A DNA stretch of 64,000 nucleotides from Streptomyces daqingensis (GTDB lineage Bacteria > Actinomycetota > Actinomycetes > Streptomycetales > Streptomycetaceae): the NCBI RefSeq assembly GCF_014645895.1, contig NZ_BMMP01000002.1, positions 62,001-126,000 on the forward strand, written 5' to 3'. Made by a program: the position numbers and the translations under genes. Under the pieces are notes generated by a model. That model was not told the origin of the DNA. It saw nothing but the letters and a program-made list of their open reading frames with translations, and did not search any database. Positions 40,798 through 48,856 of the stretch are shown one piece after another. Within the stretch, counting starts at the first letter, position 1, and each line of letters opens with the position of its first letter.

Positions 40798-42822
40798 TCA
40801 GACGAAGTCGCGCGGTACGCGCTCGTTCCACGTACGCGAGAAGACCCTCTGGTCCCCCTCGTATCCGTCGAGCGTGGCGTGCAGCACGAAATCCGATCCG
40901 GTGGACGTCAGCACCGTGCGGGTCTCCGTACGGACGTTCCACTCGTCGCGCGAGAAGGCCATCGTCCATGCCGACTCGCCGCGGACCGACTCGAAGTCGT
41001 CGGCGACGGAGTCGTACCGCTCGAACGCCTTGCGGTGCACATCGAGGTCGATGTCCTCGAAGTGGACCGTGCCGGCGTCCTTGAGGATCTCCAGCGCGGA
41101 CCCGTAGTCGACGAGGTCGCGCCTGACCTCCCAGCGCGAGTCGACCGGGGTTTTGTAGGAGACCTCGATGGGCGGCGTGCCCTCGGGCTCCTCGAAGGGC
41201 TTGCTGCGCATCTCACCCTCCTCCGACGCCGGGCGCACCGGCAGCGTCAGCGCACTGTTGCAGGCGTAGACGCTCAGCAGCACGGGCTTCGGCGGAGGCC
41301 ACGCCAGCGGCCAGTACGACGTGGAGAGGGACAGCCGGATGCGGTGCCCGGGCGGGAAGGCCTGCCCGACGCCGTTCAGCTGCACCGTGGCGCGATAGCG
41401 GCGTCCCGGCTCCAGGGGCTCCGGTTCGCCGGTGCCGTCCCGGCGGGTGAGGTTGAGCAGGCCGTACGTCACCCGCGTCGCGGAGCCGTCCGGCGCCACG
41501 TCGGACAGGCGTGCCGCGACCATCGCGACCGGCTCGTTCACGGAGAAATCCAGCTCCACCGTGGGCGTGCCGAGGATCTCCACGCGCTCCGTCAGGGCCT
41601 CGGTGTCGAAGACGAGCGAGCCGCCGTCCTCTTCACGCTGGTCGTACGGGAGGTCGGGCGGAGCGCTGTAGGACGCCCACTTGCCGGCGAACTGGCCGAC
41701 GGACAGCGGCGACTGCACCGTCAGCTCCTCCTCGCCGACCGTCGTGCCGGGCGGGTTCACCGTGTGCCTGCTCAGGGGATGGGAGACGGGCCGGATGTCC
41801 GGGGAGGGCCAGGTCTGCTCGCCCACCCACCGCCCGGGGCGCTCCTCGTAGGACGTCGACGGCGGAACGCTCTCCTGCATCCACGTCCGCAGCATGGGGC
41901 CGTCCATCGCTCCGTTGTCCTCGTCCTTGAGCCAGTGGTCCCACCAGCGCACGACCTCCTGGAGGTAGCCGATGGCGGGGCCGGGCTGCCCGAGGTGGGG
42001 GAACTTGTGCGACCACGGCCCGATCAGGCCCTTGCGGGGCACGTCCAGGTTGGCCAGCAGCCGCGTGACGGCGTTCGAGTAGCCGTCGGCCCAGCCGCTG
42101 GAGGCGAGGACGGGGCACCGCACGCTCTGGTAGTCCTCGCAGACCGAGGCGTGCCGCCAGTAGTCGTCGCGGCGCTGGTGGCGGAGCCACTCGAGGGCCC
42201 ACGGCCTGGTGTGCTCCAGCCGCTCCAGCCACATGTCGCGCCACCGCTCCCCGACCAGCGCCGGGTCGGGCGGGCACGTGGAGTAGGCGAACATGGTGCC
42301 CGCCTCGGCCAGGTTGTCGGAGAGCAGGCAGCCGCCCATGTAGTGCATGTCGTCGGCGTACCGGTCGTCCGTGAAGGACGCGATGACGATGGCGTCCAGG
42401 TTCGGCGGCCGGCGCGCGGCGACCTGGAGCGCGCTGAAGGCGCCCCACGAGATGCCCATCATGCCGACGCGCCCGTTGCACCAGGGCTGCTCGGCGAGCC
42501 ACGCGATGACGTCCTCGGCGTCGGACTGCTCCAGGTCCAGGTACTCGTCCGCCAGCACGCCCTCCGACTCCCCGGTGCCGCGCAGGTCGACGCGCACGCA
42601 GGCGTAGCCGTGGCCGGCGATGTACGGGTGGTGCATGGAGTCGCGCACCGCCGTCAGGTCGCGCTTGCGGTACGGGATGTACTCCAGCACCGCCGGCACC
42701 GGCTCCTCTGGCGCGGTCACCGGGCGCCAGATGCGCGCGGCCAGGTGCGTGCCGTCGGAGACCGGGATGCGGACGTGCTCCTCTTCCTCGGTCTTGTGGG
42801 GCAAGTTGGTCACGAAGCGCAT
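40798..42822 (-). CDS. CocE/NonD family alpha/beta hydrolase
   Basis: 674 aa from ATG 42822; AAGGAG is ten bases upstream (an ATG at 42831 lies only one base after it). Residues 20-300: VRIPVSDGTHLAARIWRP opens the X-Pro dipeptidyl-peptidase S15 fold; YACVRVDLRGTGESEG; nucleophile in MGISWGAFSALQVAA; lid about 150-240; C-terminal jelly-roll from about 380 (VELDFSVNEPVAMVAARLSDVAPDG, FPPGHRIRLSLSTSYWPLAWPPP). The family hydrolyses esters and amides (cocaine esterase, acyl peptidases). The residues beyond 560 are a C-terminal extension of unknown role. First-described partner here: an ATP-grasp ligase upstream, 58 bases away on the same strand. Confidence 0.9.
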   Translation of the reverse strand: MRFVTNLPHKTEEEEHVRIPVSDGTHLAARIWRPVTAPEEPVPAVLEYIPYRKRDLTAVRDSMHHPYIAGHGYACVRVDLRGTGESEGVLADEYLDLEQSDAEDVIAWLAEQPWCNGRVGMMGISWGAFSALQVAARRPPNLDAIVIASFTDDRYADDMHYMGGCLLSDNLAEAGTMFAYSTCPPDPALVGERWRDMWLERLEHTRPWALEWLRHQRRDDYWRHASVCEDYQSVRCPVLASSGWADGYSNAVTRLLANLDVPRKGLIGPWSHKFPHLGQPGPAIGYLQEVVRWWDHWLKDEDNGAMDGPMLRTWMQESVPPSTSYEERPGRWVGEQTWPSPDIRPVSHPLSRHTVNPPGTTVGEEELTVQSPLSVGQFAGKWASYSAPPDLPYDQREEDGGSLVFDTEALTERVEILGTPTVELDFSVNEPVAMVAARLSDVAPDGSATRVTYGLLNLTRRDGTGEPEPLEPGRRYRATVQLNGVGQAFPPGHRIRLSLSTSYWPLAWPPPKPVLLSVYACNSALTLPVRPASEEGEMRSKPFEEPEGTPPIEVSYKTPVDSRWEVRRDLVDYGSALEILKDAGTVHFEDIDLDVHRKAFERYDSVADDFESVRGESAWTMAFSRDEWNVRTETRTVLTSTGSDFVLHATLDGYEGDQRVFSRTWNERVPRDFV

Positions 42823-42880
42823 GACCTGCATGCTCCTTTGCTCACGGGTTCTCGTGCGTGATCGCTCGGCGGCGGAAGGG

Positions 42881-44170
42881 TCACTCGGCGGCGGCCGGGT
42901 CCTCGACCTCGAAGGGCAGCGCGGCAAGAGCGCGGTCGTGCTTCTCCCGCATCTCCTCCTCACTGTCGGCCCCGATGAAGATGTGCGCGAGTTCGTAGCT
43001 GTAGCTGTCCTGGCCGGGCATCTCGGAGAGGCGCTGGCCCTCGTCCGGCACCACGTCGATCTTCACGCCCGGGTTGTCGCGCTGGACCTTCTCGATCTCC
43101 TCGCGCGTCGGGACGCGCTTGACGATCCCGTCGGTGAACCAGCGGTGGTACCACTTGGCGGCGACCGCGTATTCACCGTGCTTGGGCCTCATGGCGGGGT
43201 CCGTGCCGAGCGCCAGGCTGATCATGGCGTGGTGGTTGGGGACGCCGTCGACGTAGTCGAACATCTCCGCGTGGGACTGCGAGTGCCGCGGATTGATCTC
43301 CAGCAGGTTGATCTCGTCGTGAGCGGCGTCGTAGAAGTACTCGATGCTGAACGTGGCGTTGTCCATGCCGACCTGCTCGATGACGCGCTTCGAGACGTCC
43401 TTGAGCCGCCGCTGCACGGGCTCGGGAAGCGCCGAGGGGTACTGGTGCCTCATGAAGCTGGAGCTGTCCGGGAAGTTGATCGAGTCGAGCGCCCCGTAGA
43501 CCGTGATCTCGCCCTCGAACACGTAGCCCTCGACCGCTGCCTGCACGCCCGTGAGGGACTCCTCGGCGAGGCACGCCTGACCGCCGACGCCGGCGATCTC
43601 CTCGGGCAGGTCCAGCTGTTCGAGGATGTACTCGAAGGGCCGTCCGACGCGGTGGACCCCGTCGCGGATCTTCGCCACGGCCTCCTGGAACTCCTTCTCG
43701 TCGTCCACCCCGAACGCCAGCTCCGAGGAGAAGGACTTCACGGGCTTCAGCCACATGGGGAAGCTCATGCCCTCGGGCGGCTTCGGGTCGTCGTCCTCCA
43801 GGGAGACGAGCCCGAAGCGGGGGTGCTCGCTGATGACCTTCGACTGCTCCAGCCGGCTCCAGTACTTGTGCTCGCACTTGACGACCGACTCCAGGCTCGC
43901 GCTGCGCAGCCCGTACTCACCGCAGAGGATCGGCACGATGGTGCTCACCGGGAAGTCCCAGTAGCCGACGATGGCGTCGACGCTGCCGTCGAACGCGTTC
44001 AGCTGCGCGCGTGCCTTCTCCAGCAGATCGGGGATCGACACCTCGCCGACCTGCAGCTCTTCGACATCCAGCAGGGAGTGGAAGGCGTAGTTCTCCGCGT
44101 TGGGAACCTCGCGGAGGACTGTCAGGTTCACATCGTCCATCCCGATGACGAAGATGTTCTTGCTGCTCAC
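42881..44170 (-). CDS. ATP-grasp ligase, unknown product
   Basis: 429 aa from GTG 44170 with AAGGAG seven bases before. N-terminal Rossmann-like lobe: NIFVIGMDDVNLTVLREVPN. ATP-grasp core: MWLKPVKSFSSELAFGVDD (nucleotide-binding Lys), ITVYGALDSINFP, and the Mg-binding motif EINLLEINPRHSQSHAEMFDYV near residue 290. Unlike D-Ala-D-Ala ligase, it has a C-terminal lobe of about 100 residues with TDGIVKRVPTREEIEKV and SYSYELAHIFIGADSEEEM. Such proteins make acyl phosphates and join them to amines, thiols or other nucleophiles. Base and codon use do not differ from neighbours. Head of a two-gene operon with the CocE hydrolase. Confidence 0.85.
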   Translation of the reverse strand: MSSKNIFVIGMDDVNLTVLREVPNAENYAFHSLLDVEELQVGEVSIPDLLEKARAQLNAFDGSVDAIVGYWDFPVSTIVPILCGEYGLRSASLESVVKCEHKYWSRLEQSKVISEHPRFGLVSLEDDDPKPPEGMSFPMWLKPVKSFSSELAFGVDDEKEFQEAVAKIRDGVHRVGRPFEYILEQLDLPEEIAGVGGQACLAEESLTGVQAAVEGYVFEGEITVYGALDSINFPDSSSFMRHQYPSALPEPVQRRLKDVSKRVIEQVGMDNATFSIEYFYDAAHDEINLLEINPRHSQSHAEMFDYVDGVPNHHAMISLALGTDPAMRPKHGEYAVAAKWYHRWFTDGIVKRVPTREEIEKVQRDNPGVKIDVVPDEGQRLSEMPGQDSYSYELAHIFIGADSEEEMREKHDRALAALPFEVEDPAAAE

Positions 44171-44431
44171 CGATCTCTCCTTAAGCACTTGACTGGTCCG
44201 TTCGGGTCCTCTGCGGTACCCGTGCACCGGCCTTCGAACCTCAGGCACGCGTGATCCGGGTCTCCCCTGAGCCGCGAGGTGTCCGGATCGGCACGGCGGG
44301 CACCTGGACGTTCCACTACGAACCCGGATGGAACGGACCCGATTCGATGACTTCCGGACATGTGCGGGCGGGCGGTCGTCCGGTCGGGCCGGACGAGCCG
44401 TCGTCCGGTCGTCCGCCCGAAGGAGGCGACC

Positions 44432-45319
44432 ATGAAGGATCGAGTGCCGCCCGGCGCCGCCGAGATCCACTTCGTCGGCAATGCCACCCTGCTGCTGCGC
44501 TACGGGCCGTTCACGCTGCTGACCGATCCGAACCTCCTGCACCGGGGCCGGTTCGCGCACCTCGGGTACGGGCTCGTCACACGCCGCCTCACCGAGCCGG
44601 CGCTGCCTCCCGGCGGGCTCCCGTCCGGACTCGACGCGGTGGTGCTCTCCCACCTGCACGGCGACCACTGGGACCGCGCCGCCCGCCGCCACCTGCACCG
44701 CGGCCTGCCCGTCCTGACGACACCGCACGCCGCCCGGCGCCTGCAGGGGCTCCAGGGCTTCCACCGCGCGACGGGGCTGGCCACATGGCAGAGCCACGAC
44801 CTGGTCAAAGAGGGGTGCCGCGTCCGCGTCACGTCCGTGCCCGGCAGGCACGCGGGCACGGCGGCGCTGCGCCGGCTGCTGCCGCCCGTGATGGGGAGCG
44901 TCGTCGAATTCGACCAGGGCGGCGAGGTCACGCTGCGGCTGTACCTGTCGGGCGACACCCTTCCGTTCGACGGGCTGCGAGAGATCACGGAGCGCTTCCC
45001 CGACATCCATCTGGGCGTCTTCCACCTGGGCGGTACGAAGCTGCCGGGCGGCTTCGTGGTGACGATGGACGGGCGGCAGGGCGGGGAGCTGCTGGACATC
45101 GTCGACCCCGCCCACGTCCTGCCGGTCCACTACGACGACTACACGGTGATGCGCTCCCCGCTGAGCGACTTCGTCGCCGAAGCGGGCAGGCGAGGGTTCG
45201 GGTCCCGGCTGGTGCACTGCCCGCGGGGCGCGGGCTTCGTGGCCGGGCCCGGCCCGCGGGTCGGGGAGGTGCGGCCCGCGGTCGCGCGGACGGGCGCCGT
45301 GGGCGCAAAAGGCGGCTGA
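44432..45319 (+). CDS. Metallo-beta-lactamase-fold hydrolase
   Basis: 295 aa from ATG 44432 with AAGGAGG upstream. Zinc motif HLHGDHWDRAARRHL (HxHxDH) at about residues 73-79, VTSVPGRHAGTAAL for the next His, and LYLSGDTLPFDGL for the bridging Asp; the final His is in VLPVHYDDYTVM. This matches the UlaG/RomA-like cytosolic group, which opens lactones, cleaves N-acylphosphatidylethanolamine or hydrolyses phosphodiesters. No signal peptide. Divergent from the ATP-grasp gene with about 260 bases between. Confidence 0.88.
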   Translation: MKDRVPPGAAEIHFVGNATLLLRYGPFTLLTDPNLLHRGRFAHLGYGLVTRRLTEPALPPGGLPSGLDAVVLSHLHGDHWDRAARRHLHRGLPVLTTPHAARRLQGLQGFHRATGLATWQSHDLVKEGCRVRVTSVPGRHAGTAALRRLLPPVMGSVVEFDQGGEVTLRLYLSGDTLPFDGLREITERFPDIHLGVFHLGGTKLPGGFVVTMDGRQGGELLDIVDPAHVLPVHYDDYTVMRSPLSDFVAEAGRRGFGSRLVHCPRGAGFVAGPGPRVGEVRPAVARTGAVGAKGG

Positions 45320-45434
45320 CGGCACGGGCCGGGCGCCACCGGGACGGGCATCGCGCTCCCGCCGAGCCGGCCCGGCGGCCACCCGGCCGCCGTCCGTCGC
45401 GGCGGCGCCGCACCGATGGCTCCGCGGGCGCACG

Positions 45435-45480
45435 CACGGGAGCGGTGCGGCCGCCTTCCGGCTGCCGCACCGCTCCCGTG
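45435..45480. terminator. Strong hairpin between convergent genes
   Basis: A perfect 17-bp stem (45435-45451 with 45464-45480) and 12-base loop lies between the metallo-hydrolase end (45319) and the helicase end (45498). Confidence 0.8.
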
Positions 45481-45497
45481 TGGTCTTCCCGCGCCTG

Positions 45498-47105
45498 CTA
45501 CGCGGCCTTCCGGCCCCGCTGTGCGCCTGCGGCACCGTAGCCGCGACCCGCCGCCGGCGCGGCCGTCGTCCTGCGCCGCCCGCTCTGGCGCCGCGGCCGC
45601 CCGCCGGCCGCTCCGCGGTCGGAGCCCGCTCCGCCGCGGCCCGCCTCGCCGCTCCGGTTCGCCGCGGCGCTCCGGTTGGCGGAGCCGCTGCCGCGCCTGC
45701 GGTTCCCGGCGCGTCCGCGGGACTGCTTGTCCGGCTCGGGCGCGGCGACGGTCACCGGCACGCCGGACGGCTCCCGCGCCCCGGTGAGCTGCGCGAGCTC
45801 GGCGTCCCGCGAGCCGGCGGTCATGGTCTGGGCGCTGATGCCCACGGCAGCCATGAGGCGGCTGATGTCCCGCCGCTCCTCGGGGAGCACGAGGGTGAGC
45901 ACGCTGCCCGAGGCGCCGGCCCGGGCGGTGCGCCCGCCGCGATGCAGGTAGTCCTTGTGGTCCGTGGGCGGATCCACGTTGACGACGAGGTCGAGGTCGT
46001 CGATGTGGATGCCCCGAGCCGCCACGTTGGTGGCCACGAGAACGGTGACGTGGCCGGTCTTGAAGTGCTCCAGCGCGCGGTTGCGCTGCGACTGCGACTT
46101 CCCGCCGTGCAGCGCCACCGCGCGGACGCCCTTGCGCAGCAGGTCTTTCGTCATCCGGTCCACGGAGCGCTTGGTGTCTCGGAACATCAGCACCCGCCCG
46201 TCGCGCGCGGCGATCCTCGTGGCGGTGTCCGCCTTGTCGGTGCTCGCGACGTGGACGACGTGGTGGTCCATCTCGGTGACGGCGCCCGCGGAGGCGTCGA
46301 CGGAGTGGACGACCGGGTCGGTCAGGAACATCCGGACGAGCCGGTCGACCTCGCGGTCGAGCGTGGCGGAGAACAGCATCCGCTGCCCGTCACCGGGCAC
46401 CTGCTTGAGCAGGGCCGTGACCTGCGGAAGGAAGCCCATGTCGGCCATCTGGTCCGCCTCGTCCAGGACCGAGATGCGCACGTCCTCCAGGCTGCAGTCG
46501 CCCCGGTCGATGAGGTCCTTCAGCCGTCCGGGGGTGGCGACGAGCACCTCCGCACCGCTGCGCAGCGCGTTGGTCTGCCGCGAGATCGCCATGCCGCCGA
46601 CGACGGTCGTGAGCCGCAGCCGCAGCGGACGGGCGTACGGCGTGAGCGCGTCGGTGACCTGCTGGGCCAGCTCCCTGGTGGGCACCAGGACGAGCGCCAG
46701 CGGCTTCCGGGGCTCCGCGCGCCGGGTGGCGGTACGGGCCAGCAGCGCGAGACCGAAGGCGAGCGTCTTGCCCGATCCGGTGCGGCCGCGGCCGAGGACG
46801 TCCCGTCCGGCGAGGGAGTTGGGCAGCGTCGCCCCCTGGATCGGGAACGGCTCGGTGACGCCCTCCTGCGTCAGGGCCGCCAGCAGGGGCGCGGGCATGT
46901 CGAGTTCGGCGAACGAGCTCACCGGGGGCAGAGCGGGGGTCGTGCTGACCGGCAGCGCGAACTCCTGGGGCGGGCCCGCCGGCTGACGCTTGGGCGCCGC
47001 GCCGCGGGAGCGCCCGGGACGCTGCCGGCTGTTGCGGCGGGGGCCGCCGGCGCGCTCGGAGGGGCGGCCCGCGGAACGTGAGGTGTTACGGGTGGGGCGA
47101 TTCAC
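45498..47105 (-). CDS. DEAD-box ATP-dependent RNA helicase
   Basis: 535 aa from GTG 47105. Q-motif region FAELDMPAPLLAAL...PFPIQGATLP; motif I GRTGSGKT; Ia PTRELAQ; Ib TPGRL; II DEAD in VLDEADQM; III SAT in LFSATLD; V ATNVAARGIHID; VI HRGGRTARAG. All key residues are intact. N-terminal basic tail of about 60 residues and a C-terminal RGG/Arg-Ala tail of about 110 residues (GNRRRGSGSANRS, GGRPRRQSGRRR) for RNA binding. It unwinds mRNA or rRNA structure; placement beside a cold-shock gene (168 bases apart, same strand) suggests low-temperature RNA remodelling. Confidence 0.93.
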   Translation of the reverse strand: MNRPTRNTSRSAGRPSERAGGPRRNSRQRPGRSRGAAPKRQPAGPPQEFALPVSTTPALPPVSSFAELDMPAPLLAALTQEGVTEPFPIQGATLPNSLAGRDVLGRGRTGSGKTLAFGLALLARTATRRAEPRKPLALVLVPTRELAQQVTDALTPYARPLRLRLTTVVGGMAISRQTNALRSGAEVLVATPGRLKDLIDRGDCSLEDVRISVLDEADQMADMGFLPQVTALLKQVPGDGQRMLFSATLDREVDRLVRMFLTDPVVHSVDASAGAVTEMDHHVVHVASTDKADTATRIAARDGRVLMFRDTKRSVDRMTKDLLRKGVRAVALHGGKSQSQRNRALEHFKTGHVTVLVATNVAARGIHIDDLDLVVNVDPPTDHKDYLHRGGRTARAGASGSVLTLVLPEERRDISRLMAAVGISAQTMTAGSRDAELAQLTGAREPSGVPVTVAAPEPDKQSRGRAGNRRRGSGSANRSAAANRSGEAGRGGAGSDRGAAGGRPRRQSGRRRTTAAPAAGRGYGAAGAQRGRKAA

Positions 47106-47219
47106 TCAGGGAGAACCTTCCTCGGGGCGGCACGCATCGAGGAAGGCTCCGGAGCGGCAGCGCCGAACGGAGAATCACAGGAACGAGCCGACAATTCGTG
47201 AATGTCTTTCACGCGAGCG

Positions 47220-47260
47220 CGAACCGGGGCCCGCACCACGCAGGTGCGGGCCCCGGTTCG
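47220..47260 (-). terminator. Terminator of the cold-shock gene
   Basis: Perfect 18-bp stem (47220-47237 with 47243-47260) and loop ACGCA, 13 bases after the cold-shock protein stop. It should stop most read-through into the helicase gene. Confidence 0.9.
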
Positions 47261-47273
47261 GAATGCTCGGTAC

Positions 47274-47477
47274 TCAGGCAGGAGTGATGTTCTCCGCCTG
47301 CGGGCCCTTCTGGCCCTGGGTGACGTCGAAGTTCACCTTCTGGCCCTCGTGGAGCTCACGGTAACCCTGGGCCGCGATGTTCGAGTAGTGAGCGAAGACG
47401 TCAGCGCCGCCGCCCTCCTGCTCGATGAAGCCGAAGCCCTTTTCCGAGTTGAACCACTTAACGGTGCCAGATGCCAT
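47274..47477 (-). CDS. Cold-shock protein (CspA family)
   Basis: 67 aa from ATG 47477 with AAGGAG six bases before. The whole protein is one OB-fold cold-shock domain: RNP1 KGFGFIEQ and RNP2 VFAHYS are intact; [11 protein letters not shown] at the N-terminus is typical. It binds single-stranded RNA/DNA and melts mRNA secondary structure. A 147-base 5' untranslated region with a strong hairpin precedes it and is likely the control point, as in other csp genes. Its own terminator follows. Confidence 0.97.
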   Translation of the reverse strand: MASGTVKWFNSEKGFGFIEQEGGGADVFAHYSNIAAQGYRELHEGQKVNFDVTQGQKGPQAENITPA

Positions 47478-47566
47478 GCGATCTCCTTCTAAGGCAAAAG
47501 CTGAGTCCCACACTGCGCGGAACCCGTCGCCGCTCTGACCCATCCAGGAAGACCGGAAAACAGAAA

Positions 47567-47595
47567 TGCGCCTGAGGTCACAACCTTCAGGCGCA
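47567..47595 (-). promoter_or_regulatory. Hairpin in the csp 5' UTR
   Basis: On the minus strand TGCGCCTG-A-AGGT-TGTG-ACCT-CAGGCGCA folds into a 12-bp stem with one bulged A and a four-base loop, about 30 bases after the predicted transcription start. A thermosensing or RNA-stability element is plausible. Confidence 0.5.
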
Positions 47596-47630
47596 CACAA
47601 AGTCATGGGTACCAAAACTGCAACTCCTTC

Positions 47631-47658
47631 AACCTAGCACACTCCGGGCCCGTGTGAC
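47631..47658 (-). promoter_or_regulatory. Promoter of the cold-shock gene
   Basis: On the minus strand GTCACA (47653-47658), 16-base spacer, TAGGTT (47631-47636) preceded by TGC, an extended -10. Transcription would start near 47624. Confidence 0.45.
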
Positions 47659-47669
47659 GCGAATCCACG

Positions 47670-48656
47670 TCAGTGATGCGGGTCATGTCCGGGAACGGTG
47701 CCGTCCGGTTTTGCCACCAGAAGCAGCCCTGCCATGCCCATGTCGGAATGGCTCTGTACGTGGCAGTGGTACATCCACGCACCCGCGCCCGCTTCCTCGC
47801 CGGCGATGATCTGGAAGCCGAAGGAGTCGGCAGGGCCCGTGATCTTGTTGTCGATGACGCGGCTGGGGTCGCCGGGCCCCTCCAGCAGCCCCGTGCGGTT
47901 GTCGGCCCAGCGATGACCGTGCACGTGGAAGGTGTGGTAGTACTCGCCGTGCGTGATCATGACGATCTCGACCCGGTCGTTCACCGTGACCTTGAAGTCG
48001 GGCCCCTTTGGCAGGTTGTTGATCGTCATGTCGTTGAAGACGATGGTGAGTTGCTCGTCGGGGAGGGGGTCGCCCTCCCGGCGCACGACGAGCGGCCCGT
48101 AGAGCCCGGCCCGTATCCCGCCGGTGCCGTGGTCGGTCCCCACGACGTGGTCGTGATAGTGCCAGTACCCGGCACTGCCGGCGCGGTACGTCCCGTCCTT
48201 CCGCTTGCCGGGGGCGTGGGTGCGCCAGGTGTAGGTGCGCTTGGCGCCGGGCTCGACGATGCTGTGGTTCATCCTTGTGCCGTCGTTCGCCCGGTCGTAG
48301 TCGACGCCGTGCGGGTGGAGGCTGACCGCGACGTCGGTGGCGTTCTCGAGCTCGACGTGCAGGGTGTCGCCCTCGACGAGTTCGACCAGCGGGCCGGGGA
48401 TCGTCGCTTCGCCCTTCTCCAGGCCGTAGCCGATCTGGTCGTCCCCCAGCCTCTCCGCGAAGAGCTTCATGTGGCGCACCTCGCCTCCCGCACGGGCGCG
48501 GCGCGGCGACGCGGCGGAGGCGGCTGAGGCGGAGGCCGGAGAGGCGACGGCGGGTGCGGCGGGGAGGGCGGCCGGGGCGAGCGCGGCGGCCGCGGAACCG
48601 GCGAGGAGGCGTCTGCTGAAGCTACGGCGGGCGAGGTGTCCGGACGGGCGTGTCAT
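47670..48656 (-). CDS. Tat-exported small laccase (two-domain multicopper oxidase)
   Basis: 328 aa from ATG 48656 with AAGGGGGA upstream. The leader [21 protein letters not shown] carries twin arginines, so export is folded through Tat. Copper motifs: [29 protein letters not shown] and the type 1 site [12 protein letters not shown] (Cys, His and axial Met). Only two cupredoxin domains are present, so it should act as a homotrimer like the S. coelicolor laccase SLAC. Oxidises phenols with O2. Divergent from the ThuA/PQQ operon; an inverted repeat lies between them. Confidence 0.93.
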   Translation of the reverse strand: MTRPSGHLARRSFSRRLLAGSAAAALAPAALPAAPAVASPASASAASAASPRRARAGGEVRHMKLFAERLGDDQIGYGLEKGEATIPGPLVELVEGDTLHVELENATDVAVSLHPHGVDYDRANDGTRMNHSIVEPGAKRTYTWRTHAPGKRKDGTYRAGSAGYWHYHDHVVGTDHGTGGIRAGLYGPLVVRREGDPLPDEQLTIVFNDMTINNLPKGPDFKVTVNDRVEIVMITHGEYYHTFHVHGHRWADNRTGLLEGPGDPSRVIDNKITGPADSFGFQIIAGEEAGAGAWMYHCHVQSHSDMGMAGLLLVAKPDGTVPGHDPHH

Positions 48657-48754
48657 CGGTCCCCCTTCGGCGTCGGCCTGAACTGCCGCTGGGCGCCCAG
48701 GCGTTGAGGTGAGCCGAGAAGGACGGTAGCGCCGCCTCCGGCGTTTATCCAGAT

Positions 48755-48780
48755 CCAGGACAAAGTTCGTTGAATCCTGG
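48755..48780. promoter_or_regulatory. Inverted repeat between laccase and ThuA operon
   Basis: CCAGGA (48755-48760) and TCCTGG (48775-48780) flank a 14-base AT-rich spacer that itself contains TTC-GTT-GAA. It sits just upstream of the rightward -35, a usual place for a repressor or activator site. Confidence 0.4.
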
Positions 48781-48789
48781 TCATAGCTC

Positions 48790-48818
48790 TTGGCGTTCCA
48801 CCGAAAGACGTCTACCTT
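48790..48818 (+). promoter_or_regulatory. Promoter of the ThuA/PQQ operon
   Basis: TTGGCG (48790-48795), 17-base spacer, TACCTT (48813-48818), about 39 bases before the start codon. Confidence 0.5.
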
Positions 48819-48856
48819 CATCGTCGTTTCTGTGACTTAAGAGGGGTGGAGCAGTC

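Noticed and set aside
40580-40969. N-terminal extension of the YbdK-like gene
   Set aside because: The open frame continues upstream, but the strong AGGAGGG site and family length support the ATG at 40579.
47670-48821. Longer laccase starting at 48821
   Set aside because: The first 55 residues would precede the twin-arginine leader and are not signal-like; the ATG at 48656 has AAGGGGGA.
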